From the NCBI RefSeq assembly GCF_000156395.1, contig NZ_GG703818.1, positions 894,426 to 958,425 on the forward strand: a DNA stretch of 64,000 bases, written 5' to 3'. The DNA comes from Providencia rustigianii DSM 4541 (lineage in GTDB: Bacteria; Pseudomonadota; Gammaproteobacteria; Enterobacterales; Enterobacteriaceae). The notes beneath the pieces are model-generated. The model had not been told where the DNA came from, did no database searches, and saw nothing but the letters and a program-made list of their open reading frames with translations. Positions 1 through 9,913 of the stretch are shown here, piece after piece. Each line of letters opens with the position of its first letter. Positions within the stretch are counted from its first letter, which is position 1. A program made the position numbers and the translations under genes.

Positions 1-980
<980 letters not shown>

Positions 981-1030
981 TTATAGTGCTGGATGGCTGT
1001 ATTACCCAGAGATGGCGTATTTTGAATATA

Positions 1031-1063
1031 AAAAGCCCCGCAAAAGGTTTTTGCAGGGCTTTA
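1031..1063 (-). terminator. Terminator-like hairpin between rpmA and obgE
   Basis: The arms AAAGCCC-C-GCAAAA and TTTTGC-A-GGGCTTT form a long stem with one mismatch. Read on the minus strand the stem is followed by a T run. It sits directly after rpmA and before obgE, so it probably attenuates transcription from the ribosomal protein genes into obgE. Confidence 0.75.
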
Positions 1064-1088
1064 ATTCTAAAATTAAAAGTCAGAAAAC

Positions 1089-1358
<270 letters not shown>

Positions 1359-1365
1359 CTAAATC

Positions 1366-1674
1366 TTAAGCGATGCCAGTGATCTTAACATCAGTGAACC
1401 ACTGACGATGACCTTGCTGTTTACGGCTATGTTTACGACGACGGAACTTAACGATTTTAACTTTATCGCCACGACCGTGTGCAACCACTTCCGCTTTCAC
1501 TTTAACGCCTTCAACGACAGGAGCGCCGATTTGGATCTCATCGCCATTAGCAACCATCAGAACTTGATCAAATTCAACAGTTTCACCTGTTGCGATGTCC
1601 AGCTTTTCTAGGCGGACAGTTTGACCTTCGCTAACTCGGTGTTGTTTACCACCACTTTGGAAAACCGCGTACAT
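1366..1674 (-). CDS. rplU: 50S ribosomal protein L21
   Basis: 23S rRNA-binding protein of the large subunit. The open frame extends upstream to 1785, but the start chosen is the ATG at 1672-1674 ([14 protein letters not shown]), which gives 102 residues, about the E. coli length, and is preceded by a GGAG Shine-Dalgarno sequence. The signature [19 protein letters not shown] lies near the C-terminus. It is the first gene of the rplU-rpmA unit. The upstream extension overlaps the predicted promoter and is therefore rejected. Confidence 0.97.
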   Translation of the reverse strand: MYAVFQSGGKQHRVSEGQTVRLEKLDIATGETVEFDQVLMVANGDEIQIGAPVVEGVKVKAEVVAHGRGDKVKIVKFRRRKHSRKQQGHRQWFTDVKITGIA

Positions 1675-1751
1675 ATTAACTCCGCTTTCCGCGTACTCGC
1701 TAAATATTTCAATTCCTGAGCACGCTATAAAATATTCACAATAGGGCGCGA

Positions 1752-1780
1752 ATTCTACGCAAAAAAGCATCAGAACACAA
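1752..1780 (-). promoter_or_regulatory. Probable sigma-70 promoter of rplU-rpmA
   Basis: On the minus strand a -35-like TTGTGT (1775-1780) is separated by exactly 17 bp from a -10 TAGAAT (1752-1757). A GC-rich discriminator (TCGCGCCC) follows, as expected for a growth-rate-controlled ribosomal protein promoter. The predicted start site lies about 70 nt upstream of the L21 ATG. Confidence 0.65.
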
Positions 1781-2006
1781 GCCAATAATGCAGTTAGATT
1801 ACAAAAAATACGACTTTTTTATCTTGTGTGGCTTTTTCCGGCTGATTTTTTTGGAATATATTGAATTGTTACTTATTTAAACATTTTTTGCACTTCACCC
1901 GATAATCTTATTATTAATAATGTTATGCTTACAGAATTACTGTGATCTCGGCCCCCCCTTTTGACTCTCGGGAGGACCCAAAAACTAATAATATGAATAA
2001 ATTACA

Positions 2007-2978
2007 ATGAATTTAGAATCTATTATTGAACTGACAAATGAGGACATGTCAGCGGTAAACAAAGTGATCCTCAGTCAATTAAATTCGGATGTAGCGTTAA
2101 TCAATCAATTAGGTTACTACATTATCAGTGGCGGCGGTAAAAGGATCCGACCAATGATCGCGATCCTTGCCGGACGATCCCTCGGCTATTCTGGGCATAA
2201 ACATACCCAAGTCGCCGCACTGATAGAGTTCATCCACACGGCCACTTTATTACATGATGACGTTGTTGATGAATCGGATATGCGTCGTGGAAAACAGACA
2301 GCAAATGCGGTTTTTGGAAATGCTGCTAGCGTTTTAGTCGGTGACTTTATCTACACTCGATCCTTCCAAATGATGACGGATCTTGATTCTATGCGTGTAT
2401 TAAAGCTCATGTCAGAAGCGACTAATGTCATTGCTGAAGGTGAAGTTTTGCAGTTAATGAACTGCAACGATCCTAACATTACCGAAGAAAATTACATGCA
2501 GGTCATCTATAGCAAAACAGCTCGCTTATTTGAAGCGGCGTCTCACGCCTCTGCCATTTTAGCGAATGCAACACCTGCTCAAGAAAAAGCATTACAGGAT
2601 TATGGCCGTTATATTGGCACCGCATTCCAGTTAGTAGATGATCTTCTGGATTACGATGCTGATAATACCCAACTGGGTAAAAATACCGGTGATGATCTGG
2701 ATGAAGGAAAACCGACGCTACCACTGTTACATGCAATGAACCATGGTAACGAAGAAGAGTCCGCACTGATTAGGCAAGCGATTGAGCAAGGTAATGGACG
2801 CCATTTACTAGACACAGTTCTAGCAACTATGAAACGTTGTGGTTCACTCGATTACACTTACCAACGTGCCCAAGAAGAAGCTCAAAAAGCAATTGATGCT
2901 TTAGATATCCTTGAAGACAGTGCTTATAAGCAAGCATTAATTGGCTTGGCACACATAGCAATCCAACGCCATTCCTAA
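2007..2978 (+). CDS. ispB: Octaprenyl diphosphate synthase
   Basis: Trans-prenyltransferase that elongates farnesyl diphosphate with isopentenyl diphosphate to give the C40 side chain of ubiquinone and menaquinone. The 323-residue product has the length of E. coli IspB. It contains the first aspartate-rich motif in LLHDDVVDESD, the GGGKRIRP substrate-binding segment and the second aspartate motif in LVDDLLDYD. It is divergent from rplU, the conserved arrangement. The start codon overlaps the stop of a five-codon upstream frame beginning at 1993 (ATGA overlap). A hairpin follows the stop codon. Confidence 0.97.
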   Translation: MNLESIIELTNEDMSAVNKVILSQLNSDVALINQLGYYIISGGGKRIRPMIAILAGRSLGYSGHKHTQVAALIEFIHTATLLHDDVVDESDMRRGKQTANAVFGNAASVLVGDFIYTRSFQMMTDLDSMRVLKLMSEATNVIAEGEVLQLMNCNDPNITEENYMQVIYSKTARLFEAASHASAILANATPAQEKALQDYGRYIGTAFQLVDDLLDYDADNTQLGKNTGDDLDEGKPTLPLLHAMNHGNEEESALIRQAIEQGNGRHLLDTVLATMKRCGSLDYTYQRAQEEAQKAIDALDILEDSAYKQALIGLAHIAIQRHS

Positions 2979-3010
2979 TTTTTCAGGTGTTATATCGATA
3001 GCTAAACTCA

Positions 3011-3038
3011 GGGGTGAAAGAAATTTCGCCCCTTATTA
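3011..3038 (+). terminator. Rho-independent terminator after ispB
   Basis: GGGGTGAAA and TTTCGCCCC form a 9-bp stem with one G-T pair and a 4-nt loop, followed by a T-rich tract (TTATTATTTTATT). It ends just before the stop codon of the convergent Mu-repressor-like gene. Confidence 0.75.
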
Positions 3039-3040
3039 TT

Positions 3041-3406
3041 TTATTCCTGCTCTTGCTGCGATTCTTGTTCTATTTTGGCTAATAATGACGAGAGGCCATA
3101 GCGTAAAATATACTTAACGATTGTTTTACGTTCAGTTTCTGTTAACTGATAATATGCCTCAGTCCAAATCTGGAATGCATCCATTCTCTGTGCTTGATAA
3201 GGCACTGATGGCTCGTAGACATTTAATTGCCCTTGAATGTCTGTAGGTAAGCTTTCAAAGTAATATTCTACCGCCTTCCCCTGAACACCTCTTTTACGTC
3301 GATTTTTCCAGCCTTCTCTTCGAGCCATCAGATTGATACCTTGAGGTGAAGTAGGAAGACCATCTATGCCTGCTAATTCTTTCGCAGTGAACCACAATTT
3401 TTTCAT
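3041..3406 (-). CDS. Mu-repressor-like DNA-binding protein (HTH Mu-type), copy 1
   Basis: Small 121-residue protein. Its first 60 residues resemble the Mu-type winged helix-turn-helix (Mu_DNA_bind family) of the phage Mu c repressor and MuA N-terminus: WFTAKELAGIDGLP, then SPQGINLMARREGW, a basic wing KNRRKRGVQGKAVEYY and SLPTDIQ. The C-terminal half (residues about 75-115) looks helical and ends in a segment like the LSKGGLLAL region I recall from the Mu repressor. No catalytic transposase domain is present, so a transcriptional regulator is the likely role. It is a paralogue of the next gene on the same strand, 111 bp away. Targets are unknown. Confidence 0.75.
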   Translation of the reverse strand: MKKLWFTAKELAGIDGLPTSPQGINLMARREGWKNRRKRGVQGKAVEYYFESLPTDIQGQLNVYEPSVPYQAQRMDAFQIWTEAYYQLTETERKTIVKYILRYGLSSLLAKIEQESQQEQE

Positions 3407-3517
3407 ATTCTCACTTTTACGCTTAGCTTATATTTTGTAATCTGCTTTTGTCGCTATACCAAAGTTGTTTTGTTAAAAAATTCATTCGATTCAATACAGT
3501 ATAAATTTATAGCTTAG

Positions 3518-3868
3518 TTATTTTTTATTAATTAAACTGACCAACGCCAACGCTCCCTCTCGTACAATAAACGCTAAAACCTTTACGCGTTCATCATAAG
3601 AAAGCTGGTTATATGCTGCCTGCCAGATATGCGATTGCTCCTCATGTTTAGCCTGATAAACCACCGGAGTTTCATACATAAAAACGTGTTCAGCAATATC
3701 GGAAGGGATGGAACTAATATGGTATTCCAATGCTTTACCTTGAATTCCTCTCCGTTTGCGACTAAGCCAATTTTCTCGTCTAGCCATCGCATTAATACCT
3801 TGAGTGCTCATAGGTAACCCCTGAATTCCCACTAACTCCTTAGCTGTTAGCCATTCCTTATTCATCAT
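3518..3868 (-). CDS. Mu-repressor-like DNA-binding protein (HTH Mu-type), copy 2
   Basis: A 116-residue paralogue of the 3041-3406 product, with the same layout: WLTAKELVGIQGLP, MSTQGINAMARRENW, basic wing SRKRRGIQGKALEY, SIPSDIAEHV, then a helical tail LSYDERVKVLAFIVREGALAL. The two copies share the domain order but differ at many positions, so the duplication is not recent. It is transcribed divergently from the Ner-like gene at 4358 across an AT-rich 489-bp gap. This is the geometry of repressor c and ner in phage Mu. A domesticated regulator is inferred, and its function is unknown. Confidence 0.75.
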   Translation of the reverse strand: MMNKEWLTAKELVGIQGLPMSTQGINAMARRENWLSRKRRGIQGKALEYHISSIPSDIAEHVFMYETPVVYQAKHEEQSHIWQAAYNQLSYDERVKVLAFIVREGALALVSLINKK

Positions 3869-4357
3869 CGACTCTCCTTGTCGTACGAGTATCTCTCTTT
3901 ATCGTTACCGAAAACTATTTCTATATAGCCTTTCACCATCATTGTGAATATTAAGAAATCATAAATAAATGATAGATGTTATTCACATTTTGTTTCTTAT
4001 ATAAAATGCATTAACAACACATTGAAAATGGTTTTTATCAATTATTGAGAAATATAAATCTTCACGATAAACAGAATAAATACATATAAACACAGAGATT
4101 TTCTTAATAACCAAATTTAGTTATTTTTATTTTCAAAGTCTTATCTTAATTCACAATAATCATTCTCATCTTTCTATTATTTTCAGAAAAATAACGACAG
4201 TTTCATAAAAATGAATATTTAGAAAAAATTAGAAATTATTATTGGAAATTTCTGTTATTTTATTTCCAATAACAGAGCAATTGTACTGAATGTATCACAA
4301 TACTCTGTTAGATGTACCATTAACTCTCATGAATCTGAGTAAAAAAAGGATTAAAAA
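3869..4357. other. AT-rich intergenic region between Mu-repressor-like and Ner-like genes
   Basis: This 489-bp gap holds no credible gene. It is strongly AT-rich and must contain the divergent promoters for the two regulators. The only clear structure is a pair of interleaved inverted repeats at 4239-4276, listed separately. Confidence 0.7.
4239..4276. repeat. Interleaved inverted repeats upstream of the Ner-like gene (candidate operator)
   Basis: TTATTGGAAAT (4239-4249) is repeated in inverted form as ATTTCCAATAA (4262-4272), a perfect 11-bp pair with a 12-nt spacer. Overlapping it, TCTGTTATT (4251-4259) is inverted as AATAACAGA (4268-4276), a perfect 9-bp pair with an 8-nt spacer. The two pairs share the right-hand block. 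They lie 80-120 bp before the sfsB start. An operator for one of the flanking regulators is inferred; mutually exclusive RNA stems are an alternative. Confidence 0.5.
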
Positions 4358-4639
4358 ATGATGTTACGGAAATCGGATTGGCACCCAGCAGATATCATCG
4401 CAGCCCTACGAAAACGGGGAACAACACTTGCTGCTATTTCTAGGAAGGCAGGGCTTAGTTCATCGACTCTTGCAAATGCGCTGTCCAGACCTTGGCCTAA
4501 AGGAGAATGGATTATTGCAAATTTTTTAGGCATACACCCATCAGAAATTTGGCCTAGCCGCTATTACGACTCAATGACTGGGGATTTATTAGAAAGAAAG
4601 GCGAGAGAGAAAATAGAGCACGAAGAAAACGCGATATAG
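4358..4639 (+). CDS. sfsB: Ner-like transcriptional regulator SfsB/Nlp
   Basis: A 93-residue protein of the Ner/Nlp family, related to the negative regulator Ner of phage Mu. In E. coli the homologue SfsB (Nlp) is linked to maltose gene expression and lies next to ispB, as here. The diagnostic run is SDWHPADIIAALRKRGT, then LSSSTLANALSRPWPKGE, which includes the helix-turn-helix, and IWPSRY at residues 65-70. The ATG at 4358 follows an A-rich leader. A second Met follows immediately, so the start may shift by one codon. The distinctive point is its divergent partnership with two Mu-repressor-like genes. Confidence 0.9.
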   Translation: MMLRKSDWHPADIIAALRKRGTTLAAISRKAGLSSSTLANALSRPWPKGEWIIANFLGIHPSEIWPSRYYDSMTGDLLERKAREKIEHEENAI

Positions 4640-4794
4640 CAGAAACATAAGTTTCTATAAAAAAATCCATTGGTACGAATAATTAATTAAACTAAATAAT
4701 TCACCCAAACCATTATTAATATATCTTTAGTTATGAAATCACTTTAAGAAGAAATTTTCATTATATTGAAACGGATACACTTAGCATAAAATAA

Positions 4795-4828
4795 AAGGGT
4801 TGAGTTGCATCAAGGCAACCCAACCCTT
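4795..4828 (-). terminator. Terminator of mdh
   Basis: AAGGGTTGAGTTGC and GCAACCCAACCCTT pair over 14 positions with one mismatch around a 6-nt loop. Read on the minus strand the hairpin follows the mdh stop and runs into a T-rich tract (TTTTAT). Confidence 0.8.
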
Positions 4829-4855
4829 ATTTATGAATGAATCATTAAAACAGCA

Positions 4856-5794
4856 TTAGCCATTAATGAATTTTTCACCAAGCTCGATATCCGCTTTCAA
4901 TACCTCTAACATCTCTTTCAGTGCTTTCTCTTCGAATGCACTTAATTTACCGATTGGTAAATGTTTTTCGATGCCATTTTTGCCTAATAATACAGGTTGA
5001 GCGAAGAAACGAGCGTGTTCACCGTCACCTTCAGTGTAAACACATTCAACAACGTTGCTTTCGCCTTGTAAACCACGGATAAGAGATAAGCCCAAACGTG
5101 CAGCTGCTTGGCCCATAGACAGAGTTGCTGATCCGCCACCCGCTTTTGCTTCAACAACTTCAGTACCCGCGTTTTGAATACGCTTAGTCAGAGCTGCAAC
5201 TTCTTCATCAGTGAAGCTAACACCAGGAATTTGAGATAATAATGGCAGAATAGTAACGCCAGAGTGCCCACCAATAACTGGCACTTCGATTTCGCTTGTT
5301 TTCTTGCCTTTCAGTTCAGCAACAAAAGTATTTGAACGAATGATATCAAGTGTTGTTACACCGAACAGACGATTTTTATCGTAAACACCTGCTTTTTTCA
5401 GAACTTCAGCCGCGATAGCCACTGTCGTATTCACTGGGTTAGTGATAATACCGATCAGCGCTTTCGGGCAAGTTACTGCGATTTGTTGAATAAGATTACG
5501 TACAATGCCTGCGTTCACGTTGAATAGGTCAGAACGGTCCATACCCGGTTTACGTGCAACGCCCGCAGAAATTAATACTACATCCGCACCTTTCAGTGCT
5601 GGAGTGGCATCTTCACCTGCGAAACCAACAACTTTAACGTCTGTAGGGATGTGGCTTAAATCTGCGGCAACACCTGGAGTTACTGGTGCGATGTCGTAGA
5701 GGGAGAGTTCTGAACCTGCTGGGAGCTGGTTTTTGAGAAGAAGGGCTAGAGCCTGACCGATACCACCTGCTGCACCTAGGACTGCAACTTTCAT
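4856..5794 (-). CDS. mdh: NAD-dependent malate dehydrogenase
   Basis: Interconverts malate and oxaloacetate with NAD in the TCA cycle in the cytoplasm. The 312-residue length equals that of the E. coli enzyme. The N-terminal dinucleotide fold starts with [15 protein letters not shown]. The substrate-binding arginines lie in [10 protein letters not shown], a further conserved arginine in LDIIRSNTF, and the catalytic histidine in [10 protein letters not shown]. It is divergent from argR, as in E. coli. A separate quinone-dependent malate oxidoreductase is encoded at 26405, so the cell has both routes for malate oxidation. Confidence 0.98.
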   Translation of the reverse strand: MKVAVLGAAGGIGQALALLLKNQLPAGSELSLYDIAPVTPGVAADLSHIPTDVKVVGFAGEDATPALKGADVVLISAGVARKPGMDRSDLFNVNAGIVRNLIQQIAVTCPKALIGIITNPVNTTVAIAAEVLKKAGVYDKNRLFGVTTLDIIRSNTFVAELKGKKTSEIEVPVIGGHSGVTILPLLSQIPGVSFTDEEVAALTKRIQNAGTEVVEAKAGGGSATLSMGQAAARLGLSLIRGLQGESNVVECVYTEGDGEHARFFAQPVLLGKNGIEKHLPIGKLSAFEEKALKEMLEVLKADIELGEKFING

Positions 5795-6262
5795 TCTAAA
5801 ACTCCTTAATTGTACTTTAAAAATATGAATTCATCTGACTACGCACTAAACACATTACTTATAAAAAACAATTCTTTAACAGTTAGAGAGAAGTGTTAAC
5901 GCGAGATAAATTACCGACTGAATGACACCATTCTAAACAAATTCCTTATCTGTTAATGAGATAACGGACACTTTTTTAACAAATAGTTTTTATTGCTATT
6001 GTCTTTAACCCTAAGCACAACTTTATGTGTTGTTTTTTCCATCTTAATCATATGATTTAACAAAAATGAAACATATTTTAAGATGAAACTTAAGGCGCTT
6101 TTAAGTTAAATTTTGAGCCATTAATTTAAGATAGAGATAAAAACCTGACTGTAAATTCCTCTTTTAAATCGGCCATTAAATCATCAAAAACCAATTATCT
6201 TGCATAAAAATGCAGTTTTACGCATAATGCAACTCAATTTAATACCAAAAGATGGGTTAATT
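5795..6262. other. Divergent mdh-argR regulatory region
   Basis: This 468-bp AT-rich gap has no credible ORF. It carries the outward promoters of mdh and argR. ARG-box-like sequence lies close to the argR start and is listed separately. I see no rRNA, tRNA or repeat here. Confidence 0.6.
6199..6237 (+). promoter_or_regulatory. ARG-box pair upstream of argR
   Basis: TGCATAAAAATGCA (6201-6214) is a symmetric match to the ARG-box core TGNATWWWWATNCA. A second, weaker half-match beginning CGCAT at 6221 follows at about one helical-turn-pair distance, as in natural paired ARG boxes. The site ends about 25 bp before the argR ATG, consistent with the autoregulation known for argR. Confidence 0.65.
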
Positions 6263-6733
6263 ATGCGCACTGTGTCGAAACAAGAAGACTTGGTAAAAGC
6301 TTTTAAAGCTCTCCTGAAAGAAGAGAAATTTAGTTCACAAGCTGAGATTGTGGTTGCTCTTCAAGAACAAGGCTTCGAAAATATTAATCAATCTAAAATT
6401 TCCAGAATGCTAACCAAGTTTGGTGCGGTTCGAACCCGTAACGCAAAAATGGAAATGGTGTATTGCTTACCAAGCGAACCTGGGGTACCAACTGCGACGA
6501 GTCCACTCAAAAATCTGGTACTGGACGTTGATTACAACCACTCAGTTGTTGTGATCCGTACAAGCCCTGGTGCCGCACAGTTGATCGCACGCCTGCTAGA
6601 TTCTCTAGGTAAAGCTGAAGGGATCTTAGGCAGCATTGCTGGAGATGATACGATTTTCTCCACACCAACCAATGACTTCACAACTCGTGAGCTGTACGAA
6701 TCCATACTAGTCTTGTTTGAACAAGAACTTTAG
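6263..6733 (+). CDS. argR: Arginine repressor ArgR
   Basis: Hexameric, L-arginine-dependent DNA-binding protein that represses arginine biosynthesis and acts as accessory factor in cer-type site-specific recombination. The ATG at 6263 ([14 protein letters not shown]) gives 156 residues, the E. coli length; the in-frame extension to 6200 lies within the ARG boxes and is rejected. Residues 1-70 form the winged helix ([22 protein letters not shown]). The C-terminal domain has the arginine-binding segment in AGDDTIF and the trimerisation region [17 protein letters not shown] short gap separates it from the downstream membrane-protein gene, which may be cotranscribed. Confidence 0.98.
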   Translation: MRTVSKQEDLVKAFKALLKEEKFSSQAEIVVALQEQGFENINQSKISRMLTKFGAVRTRNAKMEMVYCLPSEPGVPTATSPLKNLVLDVDYNHSVVVIRTSPGAAQLIARLLDSLGKAEGILGSIAGDDTIFSTPTNDFTTRELYESILVLFEQEL

Positions 6734-6762
6734 CCCTTTTGAGGGATTATCTCGAAACCTAA

Positions 6763-7185
<423 letters not shown>

Positions 7186-7191
7186 AAATTG

Positions 7192-7216
7192 AAGCCCTAA
7201 CAGAGTGTTAGGGCTT
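7192..7216. terminator. Bidirectional terminator between the DUF6122-like gene and mpl
   Basis: AAGCCCTAACA and TGTTAGGGCTT form a perfect 11-bp stem with a GAG loop. There is an A-rich left flank and a T-rich right flank, so it can serve both convergent genes. Confidence 0.85.
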
Positions 7217-7225
7217 TTATTCTGA

Positions 7226-8605
7226 TTACTCTTCAGGTTCAGCTTGCGCTTTCTTTTTCAAACCATCCAGTAATTTTTCGTGAATACCACCAAAACCACC
7301 ATTACTCATCACTAAAATATGGTCACCCGGCTGAGCCGTTTCGATCACCATATTTGCCAGAGTATCCACATCGGCATGCCAATGCGCAGGTTGCACACAA
7401 TGCTCAGCAATCTCAGTCACCATCCAAGGAATATTCGTTGGTTGGAATAAGAAGACTTCATCCGCACGACCTAATGCCGGTGCGATATCATTCTTATTGA
7501 TGCCCATTTTCATGGTATTCGAACGTGGCTCAAGTACTGCGATAATCCGTGCTGTTCCGCCGACCTTGCTACGTAATGCTTCTAACGTCGCTAAAATAGC
7601 AGTTGGATGATGAGCAAAGTCATCATACACACTGACATCATTTTCAACACCACGTAGTTCAAGACGGCGACGAGCATTGATAAATTTATCCAATGCCAAA
7701 CACGCTTCTTTTGCAGGCACACCCACATGATGCGCCGCTGCAATTGCCATCAAACCATTTTGAATATTGTGATTACCCACTTGAGACCAATTCACTTCCC
7801 CGACTTTTTGCTGCTGATAATGTACTTCAAAGCGGCTGCCATCGTGGTTCAGTTTCACGGCCTGCCATTCACCGTGTTCACCCACCAGTTCTTGTTCACT
7901 CCAACAACCCATATTCATGACTTGTTTGAGATTATTATCACTGTCAGGCATTAAAATTTTCCCGCTAGCAGGAACAAGACGAACGAGATGATGGAACTGT
8001 TTTTGAATTGCCTCAAGATTTTCAAAGATATCCGCATGATCGAATTCAAGGTTATTGAGGATCAACGTTTTCGGGCTGTAATGAACGAATTTTGAGCGCT
8101 TATCAAAGAATGCACAATCATATTCATCGGCTTCAATAACAAAGAATGGGCTATTACCAATCTTTGAGGAAACATCAAAATTACCCGGAACACCACCAAT
8201 CAAAAAGCCTGGTTCGTAACCACAATCTTCGAGGATCCAAGCCAGCATTCCCGCAGTCGTTGTTTTTCCATGAGTTCCCGCAACGGCTAATACCCAACGC
8301 TCTGGAAGCACATGGTCATGGAGCCATTGTGGTCCTGATGTATACGGTAAACCTCTTTCTAAGACGGCTTCTACACAAGGATTGCCACGCGTCATTGCAT
8401 TACCAATCACCACCATATCCGGAGCAGGATCTAGCTGAGCAGGGTCGTAACCTTGAATCAGTTCAATGCCTTGCTTTTCAAGCAATGTACTCATTGGCGG
8501 GTATACGTTCGCATCGGAGCCTGTCACTTTGTGTCCTAAAGAACGAGCCAAAATTGCCAAACTACCCATAAAGGTACCGCATATGCCTAAAATATGTATG
8601 TGCAT
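7226..8605 (-). CDS. mpl: UDP-MurNAc:L-Ala-gamma-D-Glu-meso-DAP ligase (murein peptide ligase)
   Basis: Cytoplasmic peptidoglycan-recycling enzyme that joins the salvaged tripeptide L-Ala-gamma-D-Glu-mDAP to UDP-MurNAc using ATP. The 459-residue product is a Mur ligase: an N-terminal Rossmann-like domain (HIHILGICGTFMGSLA), the ATP-binding loop GTHGKTTT at residues 110-117, the central-domain ENLEFDHAD-type motif (NNLEFDHADIF) and a C-terminal domain with YDDFAHHPTA. It is a single leftward gene, divergent from fbp, a pairing shared with E. coli. Confidence 0.97.
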   Translation of the reverse strand: MHIHILGICGTFMGSLAILARSLGHKVTGSDANVYPPMSTLLEKQGIELIQGYDPAQLDPAPDMVVIGNAMTRGNPCVEAVLERGLPYTSGPQWLHDHVLPERWVLAVAGTHGKTTTAGMLAWILEDCGYEPGFLIGGVPGNFDVSSKIGNSPFFVIEADEYDCAFFDKRSKFVHYSPKTLILNNLEFDHADIFENLEAIQKQFHHLVRLVPASGKILMPDSDNNLKQVMNMGCWSEQELVGEHGEWQAVKLNHDGSRFEVHYQQQKVGEVNWSQVGNHNIQNGLMAIAAAHHVGVPAKEACLALDKFINARRRLELRGVENDVSVYDDFAHHPTAILATLEALRSKVGGTARIIAVLEPRSNTMKMGINKNDIAPALGRADEVFLFQPTNIPWMVTEIAEHCVQPAHWHADVDTLANMVIETAQPGDHILVMSNGGFGGIHEKLLDGLKKKAQAEPEE

Positions 8606-8767
8606 TATTTTTCATCCAATAGCATGAGGTTTATCACTATTCTACTCATCAATCACAGGTTTATAAATGTATTAGCCTATTAATCTTTTTTTTATTTAGA
8701 TAAACTCCTCGCCCAAGGGTACAATACGCCCCGCAAACCTCTGTCAATTTTATTCAGGACCTTCGTC

Positions 8768-9775
8768 ATGAAAACATTAGGCGAATTCATCGTCGAAAAG
8801 CAACAAGATTTTTCTCATGCAACAGGTGAACTGACGGCATTACTGTCAGCGATCAAACTGGGCGCTAAAATTATCCATCGCGATATTAACAAAGCTGGAC
8901 TCGTTGACATTCTCGGCGCTAGTGGTGTTTCGAATGTACAAGGTGAAGTTCAGATGAAGCTTGACCTGTATGCAAACGAAAAACTGAAAGCGGCTTTGAA
9001 AGCTCGCGGAGAAGTCGCCGGTATCGCCTCTGAAGAAGAAGATGACATTGTCATTTTCGAAGGTGACCGTGCAGAAAACGCGAAATATGTCGTTTTAATG
9101 GATCCATTAGATGGTTCTTCGAATATCGATGTAAACGTTTCCGTTGGTACAATCTTCTCAATTTATCACCGTATTACGCCAATTGGTCAATCGGTAACTG
9201 AAGAAGATTTCCTACAGCCTGGCCACCGCCAAGTTGCTGCTGGCTATGTAGTTTATGGCTCATCAACCATGCTGGTATATACAACAGGTTGCGGTGTTCA
9301 TGCGTTTACTTACGACCCATCCTTAGGTGTATTTTGTCTTTCTCACGAGAAAGTAATGTACCCAGCAGAAGGAAAAATGTATTCCATTAACGAAGGTAAC
9401 TATATCAAGTTCCCTATGGGCGTTAAAAAATACATAAAATACTGCCAAGAACAAGACGAAGCCACAAACCGCCCATACACTACGCGTTATATTGGTTCTT
9501 TAGTTGCAGACTTCCACCGCAACTTATTGAAAGGCGGTATCTATATTTACCCTAGCACTGCAAGCCACCCAACGGGGAAATTGCGCCTACTTTACGAATG
9601 TAATCCAATTGCATTCTTAGCAGAGCAAGCTGGCGGTAAAGCAAGTGATGGTACTAACCGTATATTGGATATTATTCCAAGCAAACTGCATCAACGTGTA
9701 CCGTTCTTTGTCGGAACAAAATCCATGGTTGAAAAAGCAGAATCATTCATGAGTGAGTACCCAGACGCAGAATAA
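8768..9775 (+). CDS. fbp: Class I fructose-1,6-bisphosphatase
   Basis: Gluconeogenic enzyme that hydrolyses fructose 1,6-bisphosphate to fructose 6-phosphate in the cytoplasm. The product has 335 residues. Metal-binding residues lie in the EEED segment (about 90-92) and in DPLDGSSN (112-119). The sugar phosphate-binding region includes [18 protein letters not shown], and [13 protein letters not shown] follows near the C-terminus. It is divergent from mpl. A strong hairpin terminator follows the gene and separates it from ppa. Confidence 0.97.
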   Translation: MKTLGEFIVEKQQDFSHATGELTALLSAIKLGAKIIHRDINKAGLVDILGASGVSNVQGEVQMKLDLYANEKLKAALKARGEVAGIASEEEDDIVIFEGDRAENAKYVVLMDPLDGSSNIDVNVSVGTIFSIYHRITPIGQSVTEEDFLQPGHRQVAAGYVVYGSSTMLVYTTGCGVHAFTYDPSLGVFCLSHEKVMYPAEGKMYSINEGNYIKFPMGVKKYIKYCQEQDEATNRPYTTRYIGSLVADFHRNLLKGGIYIYPSTASHPTGKLRLLYECNPIAFLAEQAGGKASDGTNRILDIIPSKLHQRVPFFVGTKSMVEKAESFMSEYPDAE

Positions 9776-9796
9776 CCAAACTGACTGTTTGAGCTG

Positions 9797-9821
9797 AAGG
9801 CGAGATTATCTCGCCTTTTTT
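9797..9821 (+). terminator. Rho-independent terminator of fbp
   Basis: AAGGCGAGA and TCTCGCCTT form a perfect 9-bp stem with a TTA loop, followed by TTTTTT. It lies 21 bp past the fbp stop. Confidence 0.9.
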
Positions 9822-9843
9822 GATGTAATTTCTTTCCAACTAG

Positions 9844-9872
9844 TGAGTTTTGCCTCTCTTTGCGGCTATAAT
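9844..9872 (+). promoter_or_regulatory. Probable sigma-70 promoter of ppa
   Basis: A consensus -10 TATAAT (9867-9872) lies 41 nt before the ppa ATG. The hexamer at the right distance upstream, TGAGTT, is a poor -35, so recognition probably depends on other contacts. Confidence 0.5.
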
Positions 9873-9913
9873 AGCCTCCACGTTATTTTAAGCACTCATA
9901 AGGATACATTTTA

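Noticed and set aside
1675-1785. N-terminal extension of L21
   Set aside because: The extension overlaps the predicted promoter, is not conserved, and the internal ATG has the proper ribosome binding site.
3041-4639. Mu-like prophage remnant
   Set aside because: No transposase, MuB, capsid, tail or end sequences are present. Only regulators remain, in a conserved ispB-sfsB context, so a domesticated cluster is more likely than a decaying prophage.
8146-8571. 141-codon plus-strand ORF opposite mpl
   Set aside because: It is antisense to conserved mpl codons and its translation has no recognisable features; treated as a shadow frame.
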